Of a stretch of 64,000 bases of DNA, positions 36,395-45,497 are shown in pieces. Under the pieces are notes generated by a model, which did not search any database, was not told the DNA's origin, and worked only from the letters and a program-made list of their open reading frames with translations. The position numbers and the translations under genes are program-made. The stretch is from Microbacterium abyssi (GTDB lineage: Bacteria; Actinomycetota; Actinomycetes; Actinomycetales; Microbacteriaceae): assembly GCF_015277895.1 (NCBI RefSeq), contig NZ_CP063815.1:310001-374000 (forward strand), in the 5' to 3' direction. Position 1 is the first letter of the stretch, and each line of letters starts with the position of its first letter.

Positions 36395-37558
36395 TCAGAC
36401 GCCGGTCCAGGACGAGCCGTCCTGCGCGCTGCGCTCGACGGCGTCGAGCACCCGCTGCACGTGCAGCCCGTCGGCGAACGTCGGGTGCGGGTCGGCACCC
36501 GCGGCGATCGCCTCGGCGAGGTCCTTCACCTGGTGGGAGAAGCCGTGCTCGTAGCCGAGCATATGGCCGGTGGGCCACCAGCCCGAGAGATAAGGATGCT
36601 CGGGCTCGGTGACCAGGATGCGGGTGAACCCCTGCTCGCTCGTGGGGGCGGTGGCGTCGTAGAAGTCGAGAACGTTCATGTCTTCGAGGTTCCAGTGCAG
36701 CGCACCGGCATCCCCCGAGATCTCGATGTCGAGGGCGTTCTTGCGTCCGGTCGCGAAGCGGGTCGCCTCGAAGGTCGCGAGGGTGCCCGATTCGAGCCGG
36801 CCGGTGAACAGGGCGACGTCGTCGACCGTGACCCGTCCGCGCTCGGTGCCTGCGGTGCCGCCGAGGCCGACCGCCTCACCCAGCAGGGGGCGCTCCTCGA
36901 CGAGCGTCGCCAAGACGGCGGAAACCTCGGTCAGCGCCTGTCCGGTCACGAACTGCGTCATGTCGACGATGTGCGCGCCGATGTCGCCGAGTGCTCCGGA
37001 GCCCGCACGATCCTTGTCGAGGCGCCAGGTCATCGGCGACTCGGGATCGGACAGCCAGTCCTGGCGGTAGCTCGCACGCACCTGCCGGATCGTGCCGACG
37101 CGGCCGTCCGCGATCATGTCGCGCATGAGGGTGACGGCGGGGACGCGTCGGTACGTGAAGCCCACCATGGCGCGGATGCCGTGCGCTGAGGCATCCCGCG
37201 CGGCCTGCGCCATCGCCTCGGCCTCCAGGACCGAGTTCGCCAGCGGCTTCTCGCAGAGCACGTGCTTGCCGGCACCCAGCGCCGCGATCGCGATCTCGGC
37301 GTGGGAGTCTCCGGGGGTGACGATGTCGACCACGTCGATGTCATCGCGCTCGATGACCGCGCGCCAGTCGGTGGACGACTCGTCCCAGCCCCACTTGCGG
37401 GCGGCGGCCGCGGTCTTCTCGGGGTCGCGGCCCACCAGCACCGCCATCCGCGGCGCCAGGGGAAGGTCGAATGCGGCTGGCGCCTGCCGCCAGCCGACGG
37501 AGTGCGCCGCTCCCATGAATCCGTGGCCGATCATGGCCACTCGCAGCTCAGTTGTCAT
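36395..37558 (-). CDS. Gfo/Idh/MocA-family oxidoreductase
   Basis: 387 aa. The Rossmann domain starts with [15 protein letters not shown]. The catalytic Lys is in [10 protein letters not shown]. The (beta/alpha) half has [10 protein letters not shown] and [14 protein letters not shown], with the His and Asp usual for sugar and inositol dehydrogenases. NAD(P)-dependent oxidation of a sugar, inositol or anhydrosugar is expected. The QDW...W motif region is like the subgroup that contains levoglucosan and inositol dehydrogenases; this is recollection of family patterns, not a search. The gene lies between the ABC binding-protein gene (73 bp upstream) and the isomerase (37 bp downstream). Confidence 0.9.
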   Translation of the reverse strand: MTTELRVAMIGHGFMGAAHSVGWRQAPAAFDLPLAPRMAVLVGRDPEKTAAAARKWGWDESSTDWRAVIERDDIDVVDIVTPGDSHAEIAIAALGAGKHVLCEKPLANSVLEAEAMAQAARDASAHGIRAMVGFTYRRVPAVTLMRDMIADGRVGTIRQVRASYRQDWLSDPESPMTWRLDKDRAGSGALGDIGAHIVDMTQFVTGQALTEVSAVLATLVEERPLLGEAVGLGGTAGTERGRVTVDDVALFTGRLESGTLATFEATRFATGRKNALDIEISGDAGALHWNLEDMNVLDFYDATAPTSEQGFTRILVTEPEHPYLSGWWPTGHMLGYEHGFSHQVKDLAEAIAAGADPHPTFADGLHVQRVLDAVERSAQDGSSWTGV

Positions 37559-37631
37559 CTTCTACTCCCGGGAACGGTGCGGAATGGAACAGCGCGGGGC
37601 GAGCGCCGAGGCGCCCGCCCCGCAGATGGTG

Positions 37632-38684
37632 TCAGGACTCGAATGCGAGGTCGATGAACTCCTCGACGTTGTCCTTGGTCACCACGGGTGCGTCCAGCAC
37701 GATGCGGTACGGAACGCTCGGCGTGATCAGGTCGCTCATCGTCTTGTCCTGCGCGATGAGGCGGGCCATGGCGATGCCGTCGGCTGCCTGCGTGGACGGG
37801 TAGATGACGGTCGCCTTGATGACGCTGTCATCCGCCTCGATGCGGTCCATCATGTTGATGCTGCCGGCTCCGCCGACGAGGAAGAACTCGTCGCGCCCTG
37901 CCGATTCGATCGCTGCCATGACGCCGACGCCCTGGTCGTCGTCGTGGTTCCAGATCGCATCGATCTGCGGGTTGGCTGCCAGAAGCTGGGATGCTGCGCT
38001 CTCACCGCCGGCGACCGTGAAGTCCGCGGCGACGCGCGGTCCGACCTCGAGGCCGCAGCCGTCGAGAGCGTCCGCGAAGCCCTGCGAACGGTCCTGGGTC
38101 AGCGGCAGCGAGTCGATACCGGCGATCTCTGCGACGACGGCATCGGTCTGGCCGTCGAGCTGCTCGCAGATGTAGGTGCCCGCGCTGACGCCCATGCCGT
38201 AGTTGTCGCCCAGGATCGTGATGCGGGAGGCGAACGGGTTGGAGAACTCGCGGTCGACGTTGATGACGGGGATGCCGGCCTCCATCGCCTTCATGGCGAC
38301 CTCGGTGAGGGCTGCGCCGTCGGTCGGCAGGAGCACGATGGCATCCACGTCCTCGTTGATGAACTGCTCGACGGCAGCGATCTGCTGGTTGGCGTCGTTG
38401 GTGCCCTCCGCCTGACGCAGCTCGACGTCGTCGAAGCCCTCTGCGGCGTTGATGGCGCCGGAGTTGATGGCGCCGAGCCAGCCGTGGTCGGCCTCGGGAC
38501 CGGACCAGCCGATGACGACCGTGTCGCCGGACGACGCGTTCTCCTCGCTGGTGGTGCCCTGGTTGCCGGAGTCCCCTTCGCTCTCGGTGCCGTCGCTGGT
38601 GCAGCCGGCCAGCAGGGTGATGGCGAACAGTGCTGCCGCTCCGGCCATCAGCGGGCGGATCCCGCGTGTGCGCATGCCGTGCAT
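37632..38684 (-). CDS. Sugar ABC transporter substrate-binding lipoprotein, ribose type
   Basis: 350 aa from the ATG at 38684, with AAGGAGG 6 bp upstream. The lipoprotein signal RPLMAGAAALFAITLLAGC has a clear lipobox. An acidic Ser/Gly/Glu linker follows, then a type-I periplasmic-binding fold (VVIGWSGPEADHGWLGAINSGA, IVLLPTDGAAL and IPVINVDREF). It is of the RbsB/CUT2 group and delivers a monosaccharide or polyol to the divergently encoded ATPase and permease. It is first in the leftward operon with a dehydrogenase and an isomerase. Confidence 0.92.
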   Translation of the reverse strand: MHGMRTRGIRPLMAGAAALFAITLLAGCTSDGTESEGDSGNQGTTSEENASSGDTVVIGWSGPEADHGWLGAINSGAINAAEGFDDVELRQAEGTNDANQQIAAVEQFINEDVDAIVLLPTDGAALTEVAMKAMEAGIPVINVDREFSNPFASRITILGDNYGMGVSAGTYICEQLDGQTDAVVAEIAGIDSLPLTQDRSQGFADALDGCGLEVGPRVAADFTVAGGESAASQLLAANPQIDAIWNHDDDQGVGVMAAIESAGRDEFFLVGGAGSINMMDRIEADDSVIKATVIYPSTQAADGIAMARLIAQDKTMSDLITPSVPYRIVLDAPVVTKDNVEEFIDLAFES

Positions 38685-38822
38685 GTCTTTCCTCCTTGAA
38701 ATGTGATGCAGATGCGTGCGGTGCGGGTACCGGCGATCGGATTCGATTCGGGTGCGCACCTGCACTGACAGAGTCAAGCTAACAGAAGGTGTCACCGCTT
38801 AGCCAGCTTTTGTTGAAATAAG

Positions 38823-38837
38823 ATCAAAAGTCTTGAT
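38823..38837. promoter_or_regulatory. Possible operator in the divergent CUT2 promoter region
   Basis: The 258 bp between the two arms of the sugar system contain an AT-rich stretch with ATCAA-AAGTC-TTGAT (5-bp arms, 5-bp spacer). ROK or other regulators bind such short inverted repeats, but the arms are short and chance is not excluded. Confidence 0.25.
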
Positions 38838-38942
38838 ACGCGAGTGACCCCCGTGAAATCAGGACGATCGCCGCTCTCAGGCGCGCGTGCGCGAAACGAT
38901 CGATCAGATGATCACCTCTCGCGCTCACCATTCGAGCATGTT

Positions 38943-40475
38943 ATGTTCACTCCTGTGATCAAAGATGACCATTCACCGGCATTACTGGAGATGCGCGGCG
39001 TCGAGAAGAGCTTCGTCGGCGTGCGCGCCCTGCGCGGGGTCGACCTCGAAGTGCGTCCCGGCGAGGTGCACTGCCTGCTGGGCCAGAACGGCGCAGGCAA
39101 GTCGACGCTGATCAAGACGCTCGCGGGTGTGCACACCCCCGACGCCGGCGAGATCCGCTGGATGGGCGAGGTCGTCGAGGTCGCGAACCCCCAGGCCGCG
39201 ATCTCCCTCGGCATCTCGACGATGTACCAGGAACTCGACGTCGTCGACGGGCTCACGATCGCGGAGAACGTCTTCCTCGGGCACGAGTTCGACCGGTTCG
39301 GCTTCACCCGCCGCCGCCAGCTCGTGCAGGAGACGCGCAGGCTGCTGCACCGCCTGGGCCACGGCTCGATGTCACCGCACGCCGACGTCGGATCGCTGAG
39401 TGCCGCAGAGAAGCAGATCGTCAGCATGACGCGCGCACTCTCGCACGACACCAAGCTCATCATCATGGACGAGCCGTCTGCAGTGCTCGACTCGGAAGAG
39501 GTGCGAAACCTCTTCGCGGTGGTCAGGGAGCTGACCGCGCAGGGGATCGCCGTGGTCTACATCACCCATCGCCTCGAGGAGATCCGCGAGATCGGTGATC
39601 GCATCACCGTCCTCAAGGACGGCTCGACCGTCGCGAGCAACCTCTCCGTCGCCGACACCCCGACCGCCGAGCTCATCAAGCACATGACCGGTCGCGCTGT
39701 GCAGAACGTCTTCCCGCCCGCCGAGCCGATCGCCGCCGACGCACCCGTGCTTCTCGACGTCGACAGCCTCGGCCTCGACGGCGTGTTCGAGGACGTCTCC
39801 TTCTCGGTGCGCGCCGGCGAGATCATCGGACTCGCAGGTCTCGTCGGCTCCGGCCGCAGCGAGATCGTCGAGACGGTCTACGGCGCGCGAAAGGCCTCAG
39901 CCGGAACCGTCCGCATCGGTGGGAAGAACCTGCCCCGGGGGTCGGTCTCCGCCGCGGTCGCGGCAGGCGTCGGGCTCAGTCCTGAGGAGCGCAAATCGCA
40001 AGGGCTGGTGCTCGGCGAGCCGATCTTCAAGAACGTCACCCTGTCGTCGTTCACGCGGTTCGCCAAGGGCATCCTGCTCGACGAGCGCAGCGAGCGCCGC
40101 ACCACCAAGGAGCAGATCGCGGCCCTCGAGCTGCGCCCGGCCGACCCGGAGCGGCCCGCCGCGACGCTGTCGGGCGGCAACCAGCAGAAGATCCTGCTCG
40201 CGCGCTGGCTCGTGCACGGCAGCTCCGTGCTGCTTCTCGATGAGCCGACCCGCGGCGTCGATATCGGTGCACGGTCGGAGATCTATGCGCTGATCCGCAG
40301 GCTCGCGGCATCCGGCCACGCCATCGTGATCGTCTCCAGCGAGATCGAAGAGGTCCTCGGCCTCGCCGATTCGGTCCTCGTGATCGGAGACGGGCGCGTC
40401 CTCACCACACTTCCCGCATCTGAGATCGACGAGCACGGAGTGCTCGACCTCGTCATGAAAGGAGTCGCCGCGTGA
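38943..40475 (+). CDS. Sugar ABC transporter ATP-binding protein, RbsA type (two ABC domains)
   Basis: 510 aa from the ATG at 38943; GTG 38955 is an alternative, and the frame is open to 38844. ABC domain 1 has Walker A GQNGAGKST, signature LSAAEKQIV and Walker B LIIMDEPSA. ABC domain 2 has the degenerate P-loop GLVGSGRSE usual in RbsA-type proteins, with signature LSGGNQQKI and Walker B LLLDEPTRGVDIG. It energises the CUT2 importer. Its stop overlaps the permease GTG by 4 bp (40472-40475). Confidence 0.93.
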   Translation: MFTPVIKDDHSPALLEMRGVEKSFVGVRALRGVDLEVRPGEVHCLLGQNGAGKSTLIKTLAGVHTPDAGEIRWMGEVVEVANPQAAISLGISTMYQELDVVDGLTIAENVFLGHEFDRFGFTRRRQLVQETRRLLHRLGHGSMSPHADVGSLSAAEKQIVSMTRALSHDTKLIIMDEPSAVLDSEEVRNLFAVVRELTAQGIAVVYITHRLEEIREIGDRITVLKDGSTVASNLSVADTPTAELIKHMTGRAVQNVFPPAEPIAADAPVLLDVDSLGLDGVFEDVSFSVRAGEIIGLAGLVGSGRSEIVETVYGARKASAGTVRIGGKNLPRGSVSAAVAAGVGLSPEERKSQGLVLGEPIFKNVTLSSFTRFAKGILLDERSERRTTKEQIAALELRPADPERPAATLSGGNQQKILLARWLVHGSSVLLLDEPTRGVDIGARSEIYALIRRLAASGHAIVIVSSEIEEVLGLADSVLVIGDGRVLTTLPASEIDEHGVLDLVMKGVAA

Positions 40476-41548
40476 GCGTGCAGACCACACCCACCGCCTC
40501 GCCGGGACAGGCCCCGGATGAAACCATCTCGCCCCTGCGCCGGCTGCTCTCCGGATCCGTCGGCCGCAACCTCGGGCTTGTTCTGGCGCTGCTTCTGCTC
40601 GTCGTCGTGGGGGCCGTGACCTCCTCGAACTTCCTGAACTTCGACAACGCGCTGGTGATCCTGCGTCAGGCGTCGATCATCGGCGTCGTCAGCATCGGCA
40701 TGACCTTCGTCATCATCTCCGGCGGCATCGACCTCTCCGTCGGGGCGGTCGTGGCGCTGGCATCCGTCGTCGCCTCGCTCGCAGCGATCCAGGACATCGC
40801 CGCGTCCAGCCATTGGATCGTCACCGTCGTCGTGGCGCTTCTCGTCGGCCTCGGCGCGGGACTGATCAACGGTGTGGTGATCGCGTACGGGAAAGTCGCG
40901 GCGTTCATGGCCACGCTCGCGATGATGGTCGGCGCGCGCGGACTGGCGGAGATTCTGGCGAACAACCGCACGCTGGTCGTGAGTGACCGTGACTTCGTCC
41001 GCGCCATGAACGTCGATCTGCTCGGCGTCGACATCCTCATCTGGATCTTCGCCGTCGTCGCGGTCGCGGGCTGGTTCCTGCTCAACCGCACGACGTTCGG
41101 GCGGCGCACGGTCGCGATCGGCGGCAATCCGGAGGCTGCGCGCCTCGCCGGTATCAAGGTGAAGCAGCACACGATGTGGCTGTACGGGCTCGTCGGCCTG
41201 ACCACCGGCATCGCCGCCTTGATGTACCTGGGCCGTACCACGGCGGGGACGTCGACGCACGGCACCCTGCTGGAGCTGGATGTCATCGCCGCCGTCGTGG
41301 TCGGCGGAACGCTGCTGGTCGGCGGGCGCGGCACGATCACCGGCACAGTGTTCGGCGTACTGATCTTCGCGACCCTGTCGAACGTGTTCGTGCAGAACAA
41401 CCTCTCCTCGTCGGTGCAGTCCGTAGCCAAGGGCGTGATCATCGTCGTGGCCGTCCTGCTGCAGCAGCGGTTCGCCGTCGGTCGCGTCAAGAAGAACCGG
41501 TTGCGGCCGGCGGGGCAGACGCCGCCGGCCGAGGTGCCGTCCGCGTAG
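40472..41548 (+). CDS. Sugar ABC transporter permease, RbsC type
   Basis: 358 aa from a GTG within the GTGA overlap. It has about 10 membrane segments. CUT2 signatures are TFVIISGGIDLSVGAVVAL, GLGAGLINGVVIAYGKVAAFMATLAMM and AIGGNPEAARLAGIKV (cytoplasmic coupling loop). It forms the channel for the substrate captured by the lipoprotein at 37632-38684. The Pro-rich cytoplasmic tail (RPAGQTPPAEVPSA) is unremarkable. Confidence 0.93.
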   Translation: MSVQTTPTASPGQAPDETISPLRRLLSGSVGRNLGLVLALLLLVVVGAVTSSNFLNFDNALVILRQASIIGVVSIGMTFVIISGGIDLSVGAVVALASVVASLAAIQDIAASSHWIVTVVVALLVGLGAGLINGVVIAYGKVAAFMATLAMMVGARGLAEILANNRTLVVSDRDFVRAMNVDLLGVDILIWIFAVVAVAGWFLLNRTTFGRRTVAIGGNPEAARLAGIKVKQHTMWLYGLVGLTTGIAALMYLGRTTAGTSTHGTLLELDVIAAVVVGGTLLVGGRGTITGTVFGVLIFATLSNVFVQNNLSSSVQSVAKGVIIVVAVLLQQRFAVGRVKKNRLRPAGQTPPAEVPSA

Positions 41549-41612
41549 ACTTCGGGCCAGACGAAGACGTGCCGAGCACAGGGCCGTTGACAGGTACAGA
41601 ACGTTGACGGGC

Positions 41613-42821
41613 ATGGCCGTTCACGAGAAGCACAGGGTGGGAATGGCAAGTAATCTCAGCGCCGTCGGCGTCGGTGAGCTCTTCCAGCTGTTGCGAGACG
41701 GAGTGCCGCGCACGCGTGCGGAGCTGGCGAAGTCGTCGGGCCTCGCCCGGTCGACCGTGGCCGCTCGCGTCGACGAGCTCATGCGCATGGGCCTGATCGC
41801 CCCGGTCGCCGATGCCGCGTCGACGGGTGGTCGCCCGCCATCCCAGTTCGCGCTGAACCCGGCGGCGAAGGTGGTCGTGGCGGCTGACATCGGCGCCTCC
41901 CACACCACCGTCGCGGTGACCGATCTCGCCGGCACGATCCTGGCCGAACGCACGGGACGGATGGCGGTGTCGCTCGGGCCAGAGCCGGTGCTGACGTGGA
42001 TGGTCGAGACCACGAACGCACTCATCGCCGAGGCGGGGCTCCGCCACGACCAGGTCGCCGCGATCGGCGTGGGAGTGCCAGGGCCCGTGGAGTACTCGAC
42101 CGGCCGGCCCGCGAAGCCCCCGATCATGCCGGGGTGGGACGGCTTCGACGTCCCCGGCTGGGTGCAGCAGCACCTGCAGGTGCCCGTGCTGGTCGACAAC
42201 GACGTGAACATCTCTGCGCTCGGCGAGCGGGCGGCGGCATGGCCCGCCACCGACCACCTCATCTTCGTCAAGGTCGCGACCGGCATCGGCGCCGGCATCA
42301 TCTCCGACGGCCGGCTGCTGCGCGGTGCGCAGGGCATCGCCGGTGACTTCGGGCACGTGCGCGTCGCGCGCGGGGCGGACGTGCCGTGCCACTGCGGGAA
42401 CACCGGATGCCTCGAGGCGCTGGCGTCCGGCCCCGCGATCGCCCGCTCGCTCGCGGCCCGCGGCATCGAGGCGAAGGACGGCAACGACGTCGTCGAACTC
42501 GTCAAGGGCGGGAGCCTTGAGGCCATCCAGGCGGTGCGGCAGGCCGGTCGCGACCTGGGCGAGGTGCTCACGGCATCCGTCAGTCTGCTGAACCCGTCGG
42601 TGATCTCGATCGGCGGCGCCATGGCTCGGGTCGGCGAGCACCTCATCGCCGGCGTCCGCGAGGTGGTCTACACGCGGTCGATGCCGCTCGCCACCGAGCA
42701 TCTGGCGATCGTGCAGTCGGTCACTGCCGGTGAGGCCGCCGTACGCGGGGCCAGCATGCTGGCTGTCGAGTACGCGCTGTCGCCTGAGATCCTGCCGCAG
42801 AGCTTCGGCTTCGACGGCTGA
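41613..42821 (+). CDS. ROK-family transcriptional regulator
   Basis: 402 aa from the ATG at 41613; TTG 41604 and ATG 41643 (MASNLSAVG, with GGGTGGGA close by) are alternatives. The N-terminal winged helix is RTRAELAKSSGLARSTVAARVDELMRMGLI. The ROK sugar-kinase-like domain follows, with ADIGASHTTVAVTDL (phosphate-1) and GHVRVARGADVPCHCGNTGCLEAL holding the zinc ligands (CHCGNTGC). It is 64 bp after the permease and is likely the substrate-responsive regulator of both arms of the CUT2 system. Confidence 0.92.
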   Translation: MAVHEKHRVGMASNLSAVGVGELFQLLRDGVPRTRAELAKSSGLARSTVAARVDELMRMGLIAPVADAASTGGRPPSQFALNPAAKVVVAADIGASHTTVAVTDLAGTILAERTGRMAVSLGPEPVLTWMVETTNALIAEAGLRHDQVAAIGVGVPGPVEYSTGRPAKPPIMPGWDGFDVPGWVQQHLQVPVLVDNDVNISALGERAAAWPATDHLIFVKVATGIGAGIISDGRLLRGAQGIAGDFGHVRVARGADVPCHCGNTGCLEALASGPAIARSLAARGIEAKDGNDVVELVKGGSLEAIQAVRQAGRDLGEVLTASVSLLNPSVISIGGAMARVGEHLIAGVREVVYTRSMPLATEHLAIVQSVTAGEAAVRGASMLAVEYALSPEILPQSFGFDG

Positions 42822-42867
42822 CGGCGGCTGCCGGCGGCGGCCGGCTCACCTTCCGCGTGCCACGAGG

Positions 42868-42922
42868 CGTGTCGCAGAAGTGGTGGGTGTCGGGGCGGCC
42901 TACCCGCCGATTCTCGGACACG
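42868..42922. repeat. 55-bp palindromic repeat, copy 3a
   Basis: CGTGTCGCAGAAGTGGTGGGT on the left and a mismatched complement ending GACACG on the right. The inner arms are GGGT and ACCC. It is downstream of the ROK gene and converges on purD. Confidence 0.85.
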
Positions 42923-42931
42923 GGCGGGGAT

Positions 42932-42986
42932 CGTGTCGCACAAGTGGCGGGTGCTGAACGCGCGAACCCACCATTAGTGAGACACG
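42932..42986. repeat. 55-bp palindromic repeat, copy 3b
   Basis: CGTGTCGCACAAGTGGCGGG on the left and ACCCACCATTAGTGAGACACG-type complement on the right (read 42966-42986). It has the same length and orientation as copy 3a, 9 bp away. It lies 20 bp from the purD stop codon, between convergent genes. Confidence 0.85.
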
Positions 42987-43005
42987 CTGCAGCCGACCGC
43001 TCCGG

Positions 43006-44283
43006 CTACTCGGCGACGCGTGCGGCGATGTCGCGGCGGAAGTGCGCGCCGTCCAGGCTGATGCGCTCCATCGCTTCGTACGCCTGCGCGCGCGCAGCGG
43101 CGAAGTCCGAGCCGACCGCGACGACGTTCAGCACGCGGCCGCCAGTGGCGACGAGGTCGCCGCCCGGAGCATCGGGCCCTGCCGTCGCCGCGTGGACGAT
43201 CCGCACGCCGTCCACCTTCGCCGCTGAAGAGAGTCCCGAGATCTGGCGGCCGGTGTGCGGCGCCTCCGGGTATCCCTCGCTGGCGAGCACGACCGTGATC
43301 GCGACATCGTCTGAGAACGCGGGCTGCGGTTGGGCCTCCAGATTTCCGGATGCCGCGGCGAGCAGCAGCTCCGACAGTGGAGTGCGCAGCCGGGGAAGAA
43401 CGACCTGGGTCTCGGGATCGCCGAAGCGGGCGTTGAACTCGATGACCTTGACGCCTGCGGGGGTGAGGATGAGGCCGGCGTAGAGGAGTCCGATGAATGG
43501 GGTGCCCTCGGCATCCAGCTGGCGGATGACCGGCAGCGCGACCTGCTCCGTGACCAGGTCGACGAACTCGCGCTCGCTGCCGAACTGCTCGGCGAGCCAC
43601 GGCAGTGGCGAGTACGCGCCCATGCCGCCGGTGTTCGGACCCTCGTCGCCGTCGAAGGCGCGCTTGAAGTCCTGCGCGGGGCTGAGCGCCCGCACGGTGT
43701 CGCCGTCGGACAGGAAGAACAGTGACACCTCGGGGCCGGAGAGGAACTCCTCGACGAGCACCGGGCCGGACGGGAGAAACTGCGCTGCGTGCGCGAGCGC
43801 CTCTGCGCGGTCGGAGGTGACGATGACGCCCTTGCCTGCGGCCAGCCCGTCGGCCTTGACGACATAGGGCGCTCCGAGGTCGTCGAACGCCGCCTCGACG
43901 TCGGCGGCGGATGCCGCGCGCACCGCGCGTCCGGTCGGCACGCCCGCGGCATCCATCACGCGCTTCGCGAAGGCCTTCGAGCCCTCGAGCTGCGCGGCCG
44001 CCTTGCCGGGACCGAACACCGGGATGCCGCGCTCGCGCAGTGCGTCCGCGACGCCTGCGACGAGCGGGGCCTCGGGGCCGATGACGACGAGGTCGATGGA
44101 GTGCTCGTTCGCGAACGCCGTGACCGCGCGGCCGTCGAGCTGATCGACCGTGACGAGAGTGGCATCCGCGGCGATGCCGGCGTTGCCGGGGGACGCGAAC
44201 AGCTCGTGCCTCGCGCCTTCGGCCTTGAGGGCGAGGATGATCGCGTGCTCACGGGCACCGGAACCGAGGACGAGGATCTTCAC
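43006..44283 (-). CDS. purD: Phosphoribosylamine-glycine ligase (GAR synthetase)
   Basis: 425 aa, normal length. It adds glycine to phosphoribosylamine with ATP in step 2 of purine synthesis. The N-terminal domain is [14 protein letters not shown], and the ATP-grasp core has [32 protein letters not shown] and [24 protein letters not shown] carry the Mg/ATP ligands. It is followed 22 bp upstream on the same strand by the Nudix gene, so the Nudix gene and purD may share a transcript. Confidence 0.96.
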   Translation of the reverse strand: MKILVLGSGAREHAIILALKAEGARHELFASPGNAGIAADATLVTVDQLDGRAVTAFANEHSIDLVVIGPEAPLVAGVADALRERGIPVFGPGKAAAQLEGSKAFAKRVMDAAGVPTGRAVRAASAADVEAAFDDLGAPYVVKADGLAAGKGVIVTSDRAEALAHAAQFLPSGPVLVEEFLSGPEVSLFFLSDGDTVRALSPAQDFKRAFDGDEGPNTGGMGAYSPLPWLAEQFGSEREFVDLVTEQVALPVIRQLDAEGTPFIGLLYAGLILTPAGVKVIEFNARFGDPETQVVLPRLRTPLSELLLAAASGNLEAQPQPAFSDDVAITVVLASEGYPEAPHTGRQISGLSSAAKVDGVRIVHAATAGPDAPGGDLVATGGRVLNVVAVGSDFAAARAQAYEAMERISLDGAHFRRDIAARVAE

Positions 44284-44305
44284 CCGTCCAGACTACCGAG
44301 CCGCG

Positions 44306-44989
44306 TCAGGGGATGACGGGCCGCTCGCGCGTCTCGTCCCAGGGCACGGTCCAGCCGCAGACATCGAACAGCCGGTCGAGCACCATCGCGGTGAAGCCCC
44401 AGACGATCGTGCCGTCGACGTCGAACGCCGGACCCTTGAACGTCAGCCGACCGCGCGATGTCACCGACCGGAAGCGCGTCGCCGGATCCAGCAGCTGCGC
44501 CACCGGTACCCGGAACACCTCCACCGTCTCGGCATGATCGACCGCCGCGACCTTCGACGGCTTGGTCCACCACCCCAGCACCGGCGTCACGTGATGGTTG
44601 CTCACGGCCAGTGGCAGCGCGGGCAGCGTGGCCAGGACCTCGACGCCCGTCGGGTCGAGTCCGGTCTCCTCCTCGGCCTCGCGCAGCGCCGTGGCGACAT
44701 CGTCGCGGTCGGCGGGCTCGCGTCCTCCGCCCGGGAAGGACACCTGCCCCGGGTGCGATGAAAGCGTGGGCGAGCGCCGCTGCAGCAGCACGTCGAGGTC
44801 CTTCGCGACGGCCGCATCGGGCGTGGGAGCCGGGATGCGGTCGAGCACCCCGAACAGGATCAGGACGGCCGACCGCCGAGCCTCGACGCCATCCGCCAGT
44901 GGCGGAAACACCTGTGGATTCCAGTCACCGCGCTGCGCCGCGGTGAGCAGCTGGGCGCGGGCGCCTTCCGGATGCTGGCTGTCGGTCAC
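44306..44989 (-). CDS. Nudix hydrolase, CoA pyrophosphatase type
   Basis: 227 aa from a GTG at 44989 (VTDSQHPEG); an ATG 30 codons upstream would run across the divergent start. The UPF0035/CoA-pyrophosphatase signature is visible: LLQRRSPTLSSHPGQVSFPGG, followed by a Nudix box ending ALREAEEETGL. The first Glu of the classical Nudix box is replaced, as in the CoA-diphosphatase branch. It probably cleaves CoA or acyl-CoA to 4-phosphopantetheine and 3',5'-ADP, a housecleaning role. Confidence 0.9.
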   Translation of the reverse strand: MTDSQHPEGARAQLLTAAQRGDWNPQVFPPLADGVEARRSAVLILFGVLDRIPAPTPDAAVAKDLDVLLQRRSPTLSSHPGQVSFPGGGREPADRDDVATALREAEEETGLDPTGVEVLATLPALPLAVSNHHVTPVLGWWTKPSKVAAVDHAETVEVFRVPVAQLLDPATRFRSVTSRGRLTFKGPAFDVDGTIVWGFTAMVLDRLFDVCGWTVPWDETRERPVIP

Positions 44990-45023
44990 GCTTTCGAGCC
45001 TACGCCCGCCATAGGCTGGGCAG

Positions 45024-45392
45024 ATGGCTCGCAGGATCGACACCATCGAGGGGCGGACGGCGCTGGATGCCGTGCGCACCGCGACCGCGGCGGGGGAGAA
45101 GCCCGCGCGGACAGCGCTGGCGACCGCGGTCCGCTACCTGCTGCAACTGCTCGACGAGAAGGCTCCGGGAAACAGCGTCGAGGTTCGCGTGCCGCCGTTC
45201 GGTGCGGCGCAGGTCGTGCAGGGCCCGCGGCACACGCGCGGCACGCCCCCGAACGTGATCGAGATGGATGCCGCGACCTGGATCGCCCTCGCCACCGGCG
45301 CAGAGGTGTGGGCGGATGCCGTCGCGGCCGGCCGCGTGCATGCATCCGGTGTCCGGGCCGACCTCGAGGGGCTGCTGCCGCTGCGTCCCTGA
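45024..45392 (+). CDS. Sterol-carrier-like (SCP2/bacterial SCP) family protein
   Basis: 122 aa. The pattern VEVRVPPFGAAQVVQGPRHTRGTPPNVIEMDAATWIALATG and WADAVAAGRVHASGVRADL is that of the actinobacterial sterol-carrier family: small cytoplasmic proteins with a hydrophobic ligand pocket and no known enzymatic role. The ATG at 45024 is 34 bp from the divergent Nudix start, so the two genes share a promoter region. Confidence 0.8.
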   Translation: MARRIDTIEGRTALDAVRTATAAGEKPARTALATAVRYLLQLLDEKAPGNSVEVRVPPFGAAQVVQGPRHTRGTPPNVIEMDAATWIALATGAEVWADAVAAGRVHASGVRADLEGLLPLRP

Positions 45393-45497
45393 GCTCGCCC
45401 GAGCACCTGGCCGTCGGTCTGCACCGCTGCACGTCGATCGGCCGGGTTTCGCCAGCCATTCGTGCGTTCCTCCAGCCAGGTGTACGCGGCGTATGAC

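Noticed and set aside
42868..42986. Two similar 55-bp units in tandem, considered as a minimal CRISPR array
   Set aside because: The units are hairpins with the variable part inside, only 9 bp apart, with no spacer-length sequence and no cas genes; single copies occur elsewhere.
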